64,000 nt of DNA, taken from the NCBI GenBank assembly GCA_011033025.1, contig WFMF01000037.1, positions 310,001 through 374,000 of the forward strand, read 5' to 3'. The position numbers and the translations under genes are program-made. Position 1 is the stretch's first letter, and the number at the start of each line of letters is the position of its first letter. Shown here piece by piece: positions 33,238 to 44,919 of this stretch. Under the pieces are notes generated by a model, which did not search any database, was not told the DNA's origin, and saw only the letters and a list, made by a program, of their open reading frames with translations. This DNA is from Beroe forskalii. Taxonomy: Eukaryota > Ctenophora > Nuda > Beroida > Beroidae.

Positions 33238-35396
33238 CTTGACATGTTCCTGCAGTGCTTACAAACTGGTCTTCAAGATCAATGGCTGACCTTTTGTTAA
33301 TCATAATTGAAGCAAGAATGATAAATTGCTCTCAACTGGCCGACCTTCATCTGGCGACCTTCACCTGGTGCCGTGTTGGTCCTTTCTTGCCCCCCAGACT
33401 CCTAGCTGGCTCCTGCAACACTTATCTGGCCCTCTGGTGACACTAGGCTGACCTCCCTCATGAAGCCTTATCTCGCCCTGAGATGCGATGTAACGTTTGG
33501 TGAATCCTTGGCCCTTCGTCATCCGGCCTCTGGTGAACCAAGGACGACCTTTGAAGGACCCTCGGGTCTTGACTAACCCCTTCGTGATAATGAGTGGTCA
33601 GAGCGCTCTTGTTTAGACCAGTATGGCCTGATTCAATTGATCCTCTACTGTTCCTCTCTATTATCACTGCTGACCAGGTCCTGGCTATCTCATGATTTTC
33701 CGTTGTACCTTATCAAAAGCACTGAGGGCTCTAAAATGCTCCTCAAATGCTAATAAAGTCCTTAAAATAGTGATTTAAGCCATCTGTAATGATTGGAAAC
33801 CATTGAGTATCAATAAGAACATGTAAATATGTCATGAGGTAGCGATTTTTATTTCAATAGGCTCAATCAATTTAGAGACTTCACGAGTGTGTTTTATGTA
33901 TTTTTTTGTAACAGCGTAGATAAAATATTGGAGTGTAAATGCTACCTTTTTCAGAGCTGCAACTGAAAAGTAATTTTAACTTCATTTCGGTGACGGGATT
34001 GCGATGTTATGCGACATGAGGCTCCGCAGGGTGACAGCAAAAACACGGCTTCTCAAGATAAAGAAAAGTCTTCGCTAACATGTGAGCTTTCAAGATTTTA
34101 CGTTCTCAATACTCATAGCACTCTGCACTTAACATATAATAGCCTTTGAAAAAAACCCACGATGTGGCACGACTAAGCGCTTGTAAGCGAACTGTATACA
34201 TAATGTCCTTAAAACCTCACGGTTGCTCAGAATTTGTCCCGGTGTCGGAACTGTTCAGCTTCACCTCTATCGGTCTTGCATCAATTCTTCCACCAACAAG
34301 TCGTCTTCGACTATAATTTTCAGTTTTCAGCCATAAATTCCTTGCAGCTTCTTAAGAGTAGGATGGAATATGATTGCAATTTTCGTACGGAGTAGCCCGG
34401 AGTAGTTACAGTACTATAAGTCATACGTCATACAGTTTCGTACCTAAAAATGTGTTAGTCATATGTTGCCCGTAATATTCTGAAAGTTTGATCAAGATTG
34501 CTAAAGAAAAAACAGCGGAGTTATACGCGTTATTATAATGAGTATGCAAGCATTTTGTTTATTGCCATATAAGGTAATGTGTGCTTGTTGAATTGTTGTG
34601 TACAGGAGTACATTAAGATGTGTCTTGTGTATAAACTTTTCGACTATACCTACTATTAGTATTAGTATGTATAATACTTAACTACTTACAAGTGGCTCAA
34701 ACTCACCGCAGAAATGATGACGGAACCTGATAAGTGGTACCCCATTTTTTACAATAATATCTTAATAAATAAGGCTTGTCACGAGAAACCCGTTTAAAAC
34801 CTGTATAATAACCCGTCGTTAAAAGTCAAAACCCGTCGTGAGCATATTATGTTCAGAACAAGCATAAACCAGCGCAGTGTAGCTGTCATCCAATTTTATT
34901 GTCAAGGCACTGATTCTCTGGTTAAGTTTTGCCTGTCAATATCATTGAAATGGGACAGAACTGCAACAACACCTTACTACTAGCAAATTTGGGACAAAAA
35001 GTAATAGAGAGTATTAACTTATTAAGTGTGAGCATTTAGCAGTGCAGCGCATGTAATCAAATTGTATCAATGAGTGTATGCTATGCTTGATGTATACTTT
35101 GTGTATACTCAATACTGTGTGTATACTGATGAGAAGACCTGGTTAATTAGGGATTCATGGTGTGCCAGTCATGATGCAGTACAAATCATTATCTTCAGCT
35201 ACTCAAATTCTGATCAATTTGTTTTGATCGGTGGATTTGATTGGTGATTGGTGTGCTAAAAATACATGGTGATGCATTTTCCGTGCGTGTTTTTCTGCAT
35301 AAAATCTATATCAATATACACTCTCTTGTACATGTGCCTATATCCTATACACCTCTTGATGTAATTATATGTTTCTGATTATCGTATTCCTCAGGC

Positions 35397-36105
35397 ACAC
35401 CCAAGATTGGGACACAGCTGCTGCGTTTCTTCGGGAGTTCGGGAAGTTTGTAATGATGAGCCGGAGTATACAGTGAACAGAACCCAAGATCTAGATCAGA
35501 GTCCCTCCCCTTCTCCCTGTCGATGCCACAGAACCCTGGACCATCCGGATCAGAGTCCTTGCCCATCTGCCTCCAAAGACGACAGAACCAAAGTGCCAGA
35601 TCAGAGTCCACACTTCACTACAGAGGATTGTTGAAGCTCCTGATGAATCCCGACCTTCACTTGAAATACCTCTTCACCTTCCAGACCCTCAACACTTGGC
35701 TCCTCTCAACTTGGACGATCACACCAGCACTCCGCAGTATATACCTTCGCAATCTCAACATCTCAAGACTTCGTGATGTACCCTCTTCATCTGGAATCTT
35801 CCTGCGGGTGTCAGAGAATCGATCAAGCCTGGGAAGGACTAGGGAGGCCCTTTATGTTGCAACAGACGCTTCACAGAGAACTGCAGCTTCATACACCTTC
35901 ATCAAAAACATTGATTTCTGGAAAATGGAGCTGCGATCGTACGCCAAGACCTGCTCTAACCTCAGCTCTAGGGAAAGAAATGCATCCAAACGTCTGATCA
36001 AGCACAGAGCAGCAAACCTTACGTACAGAGACTGAGAGGCACTGTAGGTAGAGGTTTGGAAGAGTTCCACGAATGGAGAGCATCCCTCCTCTACGGGCAG
36101 CACTA
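35397..36105 (+). pseudogene. Degenerate protein-like segment, copy B
   Basis: Near-identical to 29600-30310, with a few substitutions and a 3-bp difference at the segment around 35928. Copy B reads as one 170-codon frame (35523-36035) where copy A stops at 145 codons. Identity of the product is unknown and the same frame switching is visible. Confidence 0.3.
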
Positions 36106-37580
36106 AAGGAACTGCCCATTCTAAAACATATTGAGTGAAATATTCATGTTTTTGAGTAAGATTGTAGGTATATTAGTTCTACAGTACAACATAGACTTAT
36201 ACTATTTTAATCATTGAATTATGAAATTTTAACAATTTCTTCTTTAAAATTTTTATCACGTAGGTTATCAGCTTTAAATTGTCAATCTTGTTCATGTTTG
36301 ATTAGTACAGTTCAAAGCGTTAAATTGTCAGATTGCACATGTGTACTATTCTTCTCAGGTTTTTAAAATATATTTCATATTCTTATTGATCTCTATGCAA
36401 GCAAGACCCGGTTGTTCTGGCCATTAGTCGACACTTCGACGGACGTTGCCCGTCTATTTCGGACTCTGGCATGGGGCTGTACCATACTACGTCGTACTTT
36501 CAGTACGACGCTGAACTAAATGCGCTGACAAAGTACCATGTTGACACGTACGATGACGCGCAGAAAAGTTTTGCGCGGGAATTGTCGTATTTCCTCCGTC
36601 CCTTGTCAACCAACAAGTCAGAAGAAAGGGACGGACATCGCCCGTCGACTTCTGTCATGATGTTTGTTTTGCCCGGCCGCGGCGCTTCCTCAGAAGTTTC
36701 CCATGGGTAAGCGTGCGGCACGTACATATACACACACAGTACACACACCTATGGGGATTTAGGGTCTTAGAAAAGCTTTAGCGAGGAGATGCCAAAATGC
36801 TGGTGACATTTTTTACTAAGCGAAAATGCGCACGAGCACGAAAAAACGAGGACTCAGGACAAATGGCATGCACATGTGCAGTTGGTAAGGTTTAACCACG
36901 GGTCCGAGTTCATCAAATGCAAATTAGATGTCTATGGGCGCAGCCTTTCGGCTATCCATATTCTGACTTAGAGAGAAATTGTCTAACGTCATCAGGGGGT
37001 CAGGCAATGCCTGACATGACAATTAGAAATGAAAATAATTTAGATTTTTGCTCATTTTTGAACAATTAGGTATATTTTGCAAATGTTACGCTTATTGTTT
37101 CTAACGCTGTATATTCATTATCTAGGGGCATATGATGCATTTTTTTAGACATGCAACACATCCTATTTCTTCTATGGAATGTTCCAAAATTTTATTGAAA
37201 TATACACCTGTTTCACAAAGAAAATGTGTTCAAAGGTGTGTTCTAATAATGTAAACCAGTGGATTGAAAGAGGGTTGAAAATGGCCATGTTGTTATGTGA
37301 TGCCTCCCATACTGAAAGTGTCTTTTCATCTTGCCTATATATTATTATATTCAAAAATGTTTAATATGATTGATCATTGCAGTGAAACACAGAAATCTCA
37401 ATAATGAAATCAAACCCACACACTATGAACCACTATTCTACTGACAGTTTCAAGATAAAAATATATCTTCTTCAGGAACTCCACAAAGTGCTACACAACA
37501 ATTTGAGATTATGATTCAAAAATGGAAACTTTTTTTCCAGAAGTTAAGTTCTAAATCATTCAATTACCTTGTTAGCAGCA

Positions 37581-37688
37581 ATGTCTTCTGATGATCATAT
37601 ATTGGAACACATTTTCAACCCCTCTGGTCCCCTTAATATGAAGGAAATATCAGAACCAGAAGATGATCCAGAGCCTTCTACTGAACAG
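37581..37688 (+). CDS. TTC36: TTC36-like, first coding exon
   Basis: ATG 37581 opens 36 codons (MSSDDHILEHIFNPSGPL, ending EDDPEPSTEQ) and stops at a phase-0 donor (CAG/GTTGGT at 37689). Vertebrate TTC36 starts with the same kind of motif: a short helix with I-F-N-P, followed by an acidic linker before the TPR domain. The exon at 53224 also begins in phase 0 with EKDAKHLELEAVKLA, which continues the linker into TPR 1. The inferred intron is ~15.5 kb and full of repeats and a nested coding exon. A broken duplicate lies 6 kb upstream. The link to the distal exons is inferred from phase and family resemblance. Confidence 0.65.
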
Positions 37689-38274
37689 GTTGGTTATTAA
37701 TGTTTAATGTTATTTATCATATCAGAGTATCAGTTAAGTCCAGATTTAATTTCAATTGCTGTGAAATGCAGAAATTTCAGGAAATCCACCTCACATGCAA
37801 TACACCACAAATCACAATTTGGCCAGGTTCAAGTGAAAATATATACTGTTATTGTTTATTATTATTATTATTATTAAATCAGAATAGTAGAAGTACTATC
37901 GAACCTCTACGTAGGCATAACATTCACTTGATAAGATTGTAATATCTATCATTGAGATTTATCTAATGCTAAATTAGTTATCTTGGGAATCATTTATGAA
38001 AATAAACTGTAGGACCCTCTTAAAACTTAAAAACTGTTATTGAAAATATGTACTGTTGTAATTGTGCTGTAAAACTTATATTCAAATTCAAATTCAAATT
38101 CACCTTAAGTATTGACCTTACCCTTGAACTGTTATTTGCTAGGTTACTGTTAGTATGGGTCATAAAATACAGTTAAGGCAATGACCAGGGTTAGTGGCAT
38201 GGTAATATTTCAGGTCAATAGTAAGAGAGTATGTGTATAGGTTAGGGTTAGGATAACAAATTAATGGGGAAAGG

Positions 38275-38981
38275 ATTAAGGGGGCCGGGGGGGGGGGGGT
38301 CTGAGGTCGATTTTTGGTTTTTTGTTGTTTCTGATAGAGCTGAACGCCAGCTACTAGTAGGTTTTTACCCCATGAAAAAATATTGTTCCTAGCCGAAGTT
38401 ATGAATTTTTTCAAATCGCGAGTTCGCCTGTAATTACAGTCGCGTAACAAACTTACGACGATTTGCCGAAAATAAACTTTAAAATCTATCTCCTCAACAG
38501 TTTTGAGGAAAACCCTTGAAACTTGGTAGTTATGTTCTAGGGCATAAATAAAACTTTCATGCGAGCCGATTTTTGATTTTAGGCCTCAGAAGTGAAAATA
38601 TGGCTTTTGAAATTTGAAAATCGTCATTTTTGACCATTTTGGGACAGGAGCCAACTTTGAAAATTCATATTTTTCACTTCTGAGGCCTAAATCAAAAATC
38701 GGCTCATGAAAGTTTCGTTTTATCCCTAGAACATAACTACCAAGTTTCAAGGGTTTTCCTCAAAAACTGAACAGGAGAGATAGATTTTAAAGTTTATTTT
38801 CGCAAATCGCGTCAGAGTAAGTTGCGGCGCACTGTAATTACAGGCGAACTCGCGATTTGAAAAAATTCATAACTCGGCTAGGAACAATATTTTTCATAAA
38901 ACCTACTGGTAGCTGGCATTCAGCTCTATCAGAAACAATGAAAAAATGAAAATCGACCTCCCCCCCCCCAGCCCCCTTAAT
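38275..38981. mobile_element. Palindromic MITE with TTAA ends (piggyBac-like)
   Basis: A 707-bp element made almost entirely of two inverted arms of ~345 bp meeting near 38640. The ends are ATTAAGGGGGCCGGGGGGG and CCCCCAGCCCCCTTAAT, so TTAA flanks both sides with TIRs starting GGGGGC. TTAA duplication is the signature of piggyBac-superfamily integration. No coding capacity. Arms differ by ~10%, mainly by small indels. Confidence 0.75.
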
Positions 38982-39386
38982 GTATCAAATAAGGCATTGG
39001 CTCATTCTCCAGAGAGTCCATTCCCCCTGCACATCACTATACATATATTTAAATTTCAAGAAAGAATATCTTATCATTAAGAACTCGATATAGTATTACA
39101 TATCTTTCTCAGTTTAAAATTAATTCAATGTATTTTGTCCTAATGACTTATGTATCTTAAATGTTTTTCCATGGTTAGTTAGATGATTGAATTCATTCAT
39201 GTCATTCCAAAATGAGTTAGCAGCAGACTAGTGGGGAAAATTTTCTGGGTTTGTCAATTGTGGTAGTAGTTTCATTCAAAATTTTAACTCTAAGGTTCAC
39301 AAAAGATTTGTCCACCTTTTAAAATTGTTCCTATTTCATGAGATTAATCAATTATTGAGGGGATTGCATATTTGAAATTGGTGCAC

Positions 39387-39551
39387 TGCTTAGTCAATCC
39401 ATAGCCTACCATGTCATGTTCTTTGTGTACGATACCAAACAAACAGACCTGATGGTTAAATCTGACATTCTCAACTTCAGATTCAACCATGCGGTTCGTC
39501 CATTTGGTATAATATGCAAAGGAGATCATGTGAGAGGCTGTGCTTTGACCA
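39387..39551. repeat. Short imperfect foldback element (~165 bp)
   Basis: The left half (TTAGTCAATCCATAGCCTACCAT, GATACCAAACAAACAGAC) is an imperfect complement of the right half (GTTCGTCCATTTGGTATAAT, GGCTGTGCTTTGACC), centred near 39465. It is MITE-like, and the duplication breakpoint lies exactly at its outer end. Confidence 0.6.
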
Positions 39552-39777
39552 AAAGTATAATTATTTTTGAACTTCAAAACTTCCTAGAGACTTTTTTATG
39601 GAAAATATTACTTTGCTTTATACAGTATTTATGCAAGCAATAATATTACCATTAAATTGATTATATTATAATTAGATTTAGTAGATCATTCTTCAAATTG
39701 TATTCATATCAACTATATAATTTTAGTATTATATTAATTAATCAATTATATTTTATTATGGTTTAAATGTTTTGCAG

Positions 39778-39872
39778 ACTGATGAGTTTGTATTTGAGCA
39801 AATTTTGGATGTAAATAATGAATCTCTTGACATAGAGGATTTTGTGAACTTCAAAATGGAACTGATACCAAG
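39778..39872 (+). CDS. Candidate coding exon, gene unclear
   Basis: Bounded by a good acceptor (TTTTGCAG) and donor (CCAAG/GTATAC), it is open in one frame only: 31 codons plus 2 nt (start TDEFVFEQILDVNNESLDIE). Its start phase fits the TTC36-like exon 1 donor. Its end phase (2) does not fit the TTC36 exon at 53224 nor the strongest acceptor of the 41.3-kb exon, but would fit a weaker acceptor at 41342. It may be the 5' exon of the nested gene or an alternative exon. Residues DEFVFEQIL faintly echo DDHILEHIF of exon 1. Confidence 0.45.
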
Positions 39873-39884
39873 GTATACTATGAT

Positions 39885-39965
39885 ATAGACTTAATAATAT
39901 TAATAATATTAAGTCTATAATATTATGTCTATAATATTAAGTCTATAATATTAAGTCTATAATGT
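39885..39965. repeat. AT-rich tandem/inverted repeat
   Basis: Copies of TATAATATTAAGTC in tandem, starting with an inverted copy (GACTTAATAATATTAATAAT), give a small hairpin-capable array directly downstream of the candidate exon. Confidence 0.7.
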
Positions 39966-40119
39966 ATATTATGTATTTAATCAATTTGATGTCTTAATTT
40001 CTAGTTACTGATATTATTGCGATTTTAAGTGGGAATCTTAATGACATATGATCATGTTTTGTTGGTGTATCATGAGCAATTAAATAACAAATGGGAAGAT
40101 GGGAGTGTGTTATAGAACA

Positions 40120-40767
40120 CTAGCAGGCCCGATGGGCCTGCAATTACATTGCTCACTCGGCTCAGACTAAGCGCAAAATCAAATTCATAATTTCACGCCG
40201 CGCATTTTGTCTTGTAAGTTCGTAACTATATCTGAAATAACTTTGCGGCAGCGCAGAGTTTCTGCGTTCGCGCAAGATTAAAATGCAGCGCATGTCGCGT
40301 TTTGTTAGTTCAACAATTTTATTTTCCCTTACGTTTACGTAAAGTGTTCTGAATCGAAATTCTTGAACTTCTCATTAATTTTGAAACACGCCGAGGCGTA
40401 GGATCGAACATCGTTCGATGCGAATTTATTTCATCGGTTGAACTTTACTGCTAAGATAGTTTTTGTAATAACTTCCTACTTTCCAAAACTTCCGATAACT
40501 GTCGTCCAAAATATTCCTACATGCCTCATGAACTAAAAATTTAAAAACATCAACATTTAAAAGCAACATCTCGACAGCTTAAATCACTAACGTAATAGTA
40601 GCACTACTTCACGAACTACTTTATGTTGCACGTGCGCAAATATCAACTCCATAGCAACGGCACCTCATTTCTTCCGTTTGCATTCGTTTTCCTTGATATT
40701 TTCTTGGCAAGCTCAAATTTAAACTGTGCGCCCGCACAGACATAATTCACGTGCCATCTCCAAATTA
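40120..40767 (+). mobile_element. ACTAGCAGGCCCG-family element with 9-bp flanking repeat
   Basis: Starts CTAGCAGGCCCGATGGGCCT (a hairpin) and ends CCATCTCCAAATTA. TATAGAACA occurs on both sides (40111-40119 and 40768-40776), consistent with a target duplication, though the A/T-rich part could be element sequence. The last ~150 bp (CGTGCCATCTCC, AACTGTGCGCCCGCACAG, AGCAACGGCACC) match 54150-54310 in reverse. No coding capacity, so it is a short non-autonomous element. Confidence 0.65.
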
Positions 40768-41321
40768 TATAGAACATTATCACATGAGGCATCAGCTGAG
40801 TTTGACAATTTTCAATAACACACAATCCATGAGTTAGTTAATTGTATTATCACCCGACCTTACTAAGTACTTGGCTAAGTCTAGCTTTTTCTGACTTCTG
40901 CATTATACCCTGCATATATCAGGATTCTAGCTCATTTCTTCAGGCTTCAGCCAGGGGCCAGCCATACAACAGTGTTTCCCTCCACTTGGATTGAACGCCT
41001 TTATAGATTATCGAGTGCTCCTTTATCAAATTAATTTATTTTCTAATTTTTTGTGTACTCATGTGATTTCAGGATAACTGTTTACGGCTTAGATTTGGTG
41101 TTTCTAGTTCGGCTTTAATTGCTCCCTTAGAAATTTTTTTGTGTGCCACTATACAGTAGTTTTAAAGGGGTGATATATCAATAATTATCACACCCTAATT
41201 ATGATCATGGGAGGGTGATAATGCTAACTATTGTATTAGAGGAGTTTAGGTGCTCAATGAGTTTATGATAGACATTAGGCAATTAAATCTCTATACTGTA
41301 ATGAAATTGATTTTTCAGTTG

Positions 41322-43397
41322 TTACAAAAGAAGCTGAGGAAGAGAGCAAAAGAGAGACGAAAAAGGAGACGAAAAAGAAGAGAAAAAAGTTTAAAGTTGC
41401 TCGAGATGAAAAATGATGCAAATGAATTTACAAAAACCTGCTTTAATAATGATCAGGACTCAGTCATTAAACATGAGATGAAGCCTACAGAAAATATGAT
41501 GACAGCAAATACTTCTCCAACCTCCAAAGATAAACAAAATCCAACTGAAAATAGTGACAATAAACAAAATACTATTCCTAGTAGAAGTAGTGGCACATCA
41601 AATGGTTTGAGTGATCAAGCTCAAACTACAATAAAATCATCAATTGTTAAGAAATGCAGTATGCAGCCTGCTTTTGGAAACAAAACTGAAACTATGCCAC
41701 AAGCAGTATGCCCACCAAAATGTATAATGAGGAAGAGAGCAAAAGAGAAAGAAAAAAGGAGACGAAAAAGAAGAGAAAAAAGTTTAAAGTTGCTCAAGAT
41801 GAAAAATGATGCAAATGAATTTACAAAAACATGCTTTAACAATGATCAGGACTCAGTCAATAAACATGAGATGAAGCCTACTGAAAATATGATAACGGCA
41901 AATACTTCTCTATCATCCAAAGATAAACAAAATCCAACTGAACATAGTGACAGTAAACCAAATACTATTCCTAATAGAAGTAGTGACACATCAAATAGTT
42001 TGAGTGATCAAGCTCGAACTATAATAACATCATCAATTGTTAAGAAATGCAGTATGGAGCCTTCTTTTGAAACTGAAACTATGCCACAAGCAGTTTGCCC
42101 ACCAAAATGTAATATAATGCAAACATCAATAAATTCACATAACACATTGAAAAATGAATCCAAGGATAAGACCTCCCTCCCTACTAAACTTATGGGACCT
42201 ACACAACCTAAAAATTTGAGCTTTAATAAGGAAAGACAAAGTTCAAAATTTTTTACCTCATTGGTCAGTCAAAGAACAGAAGCAAAAAATGTACTTATAA
42301 AAGATAACCAATCAATGATTCCTTCGCTATCAATAAATGCTAAGCAGATGCCCTGCAGCAATACTAAAAATGAACCTCCCTGTGATGCATACATATATCA
42401 GCCCTATCATGATATGAGGTTGCCAAGATTTCAAAAAGATTGTAGCATTCTACCAACTAAAAGGACAGATTTTAATCAGACACAAATGGATGCAAACCAG
42501 TTTAATCAAAATTTTCCAATTCATAATGTTGATGGGGTTCAGCATAATAAGCGCAACATTACCTTTACTAAATCTCAGTTTCTTACAGTTGAAAGATTTG
42601 ATTCAGATGATCACAATTACCAACTCAATTCTTCTTTTTTTGTTCCAAAATGCTCCTTTATTGAAAATAAAAGTTCAAAGTCTATCCTTTCAAAACTACC
42701 AAGTAGCTCCAAAGATACAGTTATGAGGGACCAAAGCAATAATACCTGGACCAAAAAAATCAATGCTCCAGACATAGTACCTGAGAAGAGGTTACACTAT
42801 AAAACTGGCATCAAATCTGATGATAAATGCCATAAGCCTTCTTTCAACAATAATGGCACAAAATTCAAAAATTATTTGAAACCATATTACAATTTTGCTG
42901 ATCACGAAACTGTTCAATCAAAAATCGCATATGAATCTACAATGGATTGTGCTAAAGGCAATCAAATAGTTACCCAGCATTGGAATAGAGATCAAGTAAT
43001 GTTGTTGCATAACAACTCTGCAATAGAGAGAGAAGGTGTTCATAGTGAATTAGGGTCTAACTGGAAACAAACTGAATCTTCTGATTCTAGGTCAGGTTCA
43101 CTATACAGCTCAGTTTCAGATAAAGTGAACGTCCCTATTCAATATCAACCAACAGTTAGAACATCCAATAACAGCCATATGAAAAATGATTTTTCTACTA
43201 CTTCATATCTTGCTCCAAATCTGCAGAACTTCTCTGTTAATTATAACGAAAATCAAGAGTGGCAGAAGACAGAATCTTATTCCAACCATGAGTGTGCTAT
43301 AAATGCAGGTCATAAAGATGAATCAGCTGCATGGTTAGAGCATCAGAAATTTTGTGAATTCTTGGACAATGATGAATCAGATCATAGTTCACCGTAG
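41322..43397 (+). CDS. Large exon of an unknown disordered protein with internal duplication
   Basis: A ~690-codon frame in AT-rich DNA starts at a strong acceptor (TTTTTCAG at 41321) and ends TAG 43395-43397. A very basic helix opens it (KKLRKRAKERRKRRRKRREK). The first ~131 residues are repeated in tandem (DNA offset 393 bp: 41337 and 41730), each copy ending near PQAVCPPKC. The rest is Asn/Ser/Lys-rich, low in hydrophobics, with no recognisable domain; the C-terminus reads AAWLEHQKFCEFLDNDE. The basic start suggests nuclear or nucleic-acid binding, as inference only. It lies on the same strand inside the inferred TTC36 intron; 5' exons are not certain. Confidence 0.65.
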   Translation, partial: LQKKLRKRAKERRKRRRKRREKSLKLLEMKNDANEFTKTCFNNDQDSVIKHEMKPTENMMTANTSPTSKDKQNPTENSDNKQNTIPSRSSGTSNGLSDQAQTTIKSSIVKKCSMQPAFGNKTETMPQAVCPPKCIMRKRAKEKEKRRRKRREKSLKLLKMKNDANEFTKTCFNNDQDSVNKHEMKPTENMITANTSLSSKDKQNPTEHSDSKPNTIPNRSSDTSNSLSDQARTIITSSIVKKCSMEPSFETETMPQAVCPPKCNIMQTSINSHNTLKNESKDKTSLPTKLMGPTQPKNLSFNKERQSSKFFTSLVSQRTEAKNVLIKDNQSMIPSLSINAKQMPCSNTKNEPPCDAYIYQPYHDMRLPRFQKDCSILPTKRTDFNQTQMDANQFNQNFPIHNVDGVQHNKRNITFTKSQFLTVERFDSDDHNYQLNSSFFVPKCSFIENKSSKSILSKLPSSSKDTVMRDQSNNTWTKKINAPDIVPEKRLHYKTGIKSDDKCHKPSFNNNGTKFKNYLKPYYNFADHETVQSKIAYESTMDCAKGNQIVTQHWNRDQVMLLHNNSAIEREGVHSELGSNWKQTESSDSRSGSLYSSVSDKVNVPIQYQPTVRTSNNSHMKNDFSTTSYLAPNLQNFSVNYNENQEWQKTESYSNHECAINAGHKDESAAWLEHQKFCEFLDNDESDHSSP

Positions 43398-43439
43398 GGC
43401 AGTACTAGATTCAAGAACAAGTTGCAGTTAATAAGGTGG

Positions 43440-43835
43440 CTTGGGAGTCTCAGGTAGATTATTGGGTTTTTGTTGAACTTCTGATAGAGGAGAACGGCAG
43501 CTCCCATATCATTTTCACTTCTGGGGCCTAAATCAAAAATTCCCTCTTTCAGAAGTTTTGTTTTATGTCTTAGAACATAACTACGAAGTTTCGAGGGCTT
43601 CCTCAAAAACTTGAGTTGTTAAATTTTTTTTGGCAAATTGCATGAGAATTTCACATCTATACTGTAATTAATGCCAAATAAACAGTTTAAATTTCATATC
43701 TCTGACTAAAGCTTAAGAACAATATTCTTCATGGTGTGAAAACCTACTGGCAGTTAGTATTCTGCTCTATCAGAGTATCAGAAACAAAACAAAACAAAAA
43801 ACGGAAATTGGCCTTGCACTCCCTGGCCCCTTATA
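43440..43835. mobile_element. Diverged remnant of the same TTAA MITE
   Basis: Shares CAGAAGTTTTGTTTTATG, AGAACATAACTACGAAGTTTC and CCTACTGGCAGTTAG with the right arm of the 38275 element, and a short piece of the left end (TTCTGATAGAGGAGAACGGC). Most of the left arm is deleted. It lies just past the stop codon of the 2.1-kb exon. Confidence 0.7.
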
Positions 43836-44554
43836 AGTTTAAAGCTTTTCCTTGCAATATAGGTGGCAATGAATTTCCGTTCAAGATATTACTATATTAT
43901 TTATGAAAATTTATGTTATCAGTGACAATGAAATAGAGAAATAGATTGCTTACCACTCCTGAAGATTAATAAGTACTCATGATGGGAAAAGGGTTTTTTT
44001 CTTTCTTTGATCAGGGCTTGTATGTACATACCTTCATTGTCATTGTCTGGAAAAATTCATTGAATGTCAGTCAAAGACAATACATAATCACATGATTTCC
44101 AAATGTTCCTGATTTAGAAACTTCTGGTATCATTTAAACATACTCCCTAAGAATATTGAATCTAAGCTCTGGACTTCAGCTTACATAGAATGCCTATGCC
44201 CTATACAGAATGGAGGTATGTTTCTAATTTCAAAGATTTCAACAAGCATATCCTGTAAAAAAATTTTATCAGAGTTTTATATTTTCATGAAATTGACCAT
44301 CTGTTTTATATTATTTTCTATATCACAACTGTTATATTACAGTACTTGGTCCAGTATCCAAAGCCATAGAGTAAACCTATTTCCTGATCTGTCAATATAA
44401 ATTCTATAATATTTGTTTCACTGAGAAATCAGATAATTATCTTGATTCACATTCTGGATTCGATTCTGTATATAATGGTATAACAATTAAAACCCAGAAG
44501 ATATAAGGAGCTAGCTTTTGGTATGACATGAATAATCACTGAGTAGTACACAGT
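43836..44554. other. AT-rich intronic/intergenic sequence
   Basis: Nothing recognised: no coding frame, repeat or RNA signal that I can support. Confidence 0.5.
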
Positions 44555-44919
44555 ATAAGCAGGCATGGATCCACGGGGGCGTGCGCACGCCCCCATCAGA
44601 AATTTGGGGGCGTGCTTGGGGGCGTGCAATTTTTGAAAATCTAATGCTTGTGATGAATTCAAGATGCCAAAAATAAACTAAGTTGCAAAATTTCATTCAT
44701 TTCTTACTTCTAAAAGCATATTTTAAATTTCAATACCCCTGATAATGATATCTTTGTCTAGTACAGAGTATAACCATATTTCTATAGTTAGCAAAAGGGA
44801 AAGGAAACAAAACAGAGGAAACAAAAACTCTACTGCCTTAGTGCCTTTGAAATATTACAACAACAAATATGTAGGTAGCAAATAACAGACACAATGCAGT
44901 TGATTTCCCAGACCTCTGA

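Larger units (their letters stand above)
33238..39551. repeat. Tandem duplication, copy B (~6.3 kb)
   Basis: Starts with TTGACATGTTCCTGCAGTGC directly after copy A and ends where the match to copy A stops (GGCTGTGCTTTGACC, ~39551). It carries the intact TTC36 first exon and a complete palindromic MITE. The head-to-tail junction without spacer is consistent with unequal exchange, or with two alleles placed in series by the assembler. Confidence 0.9.
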
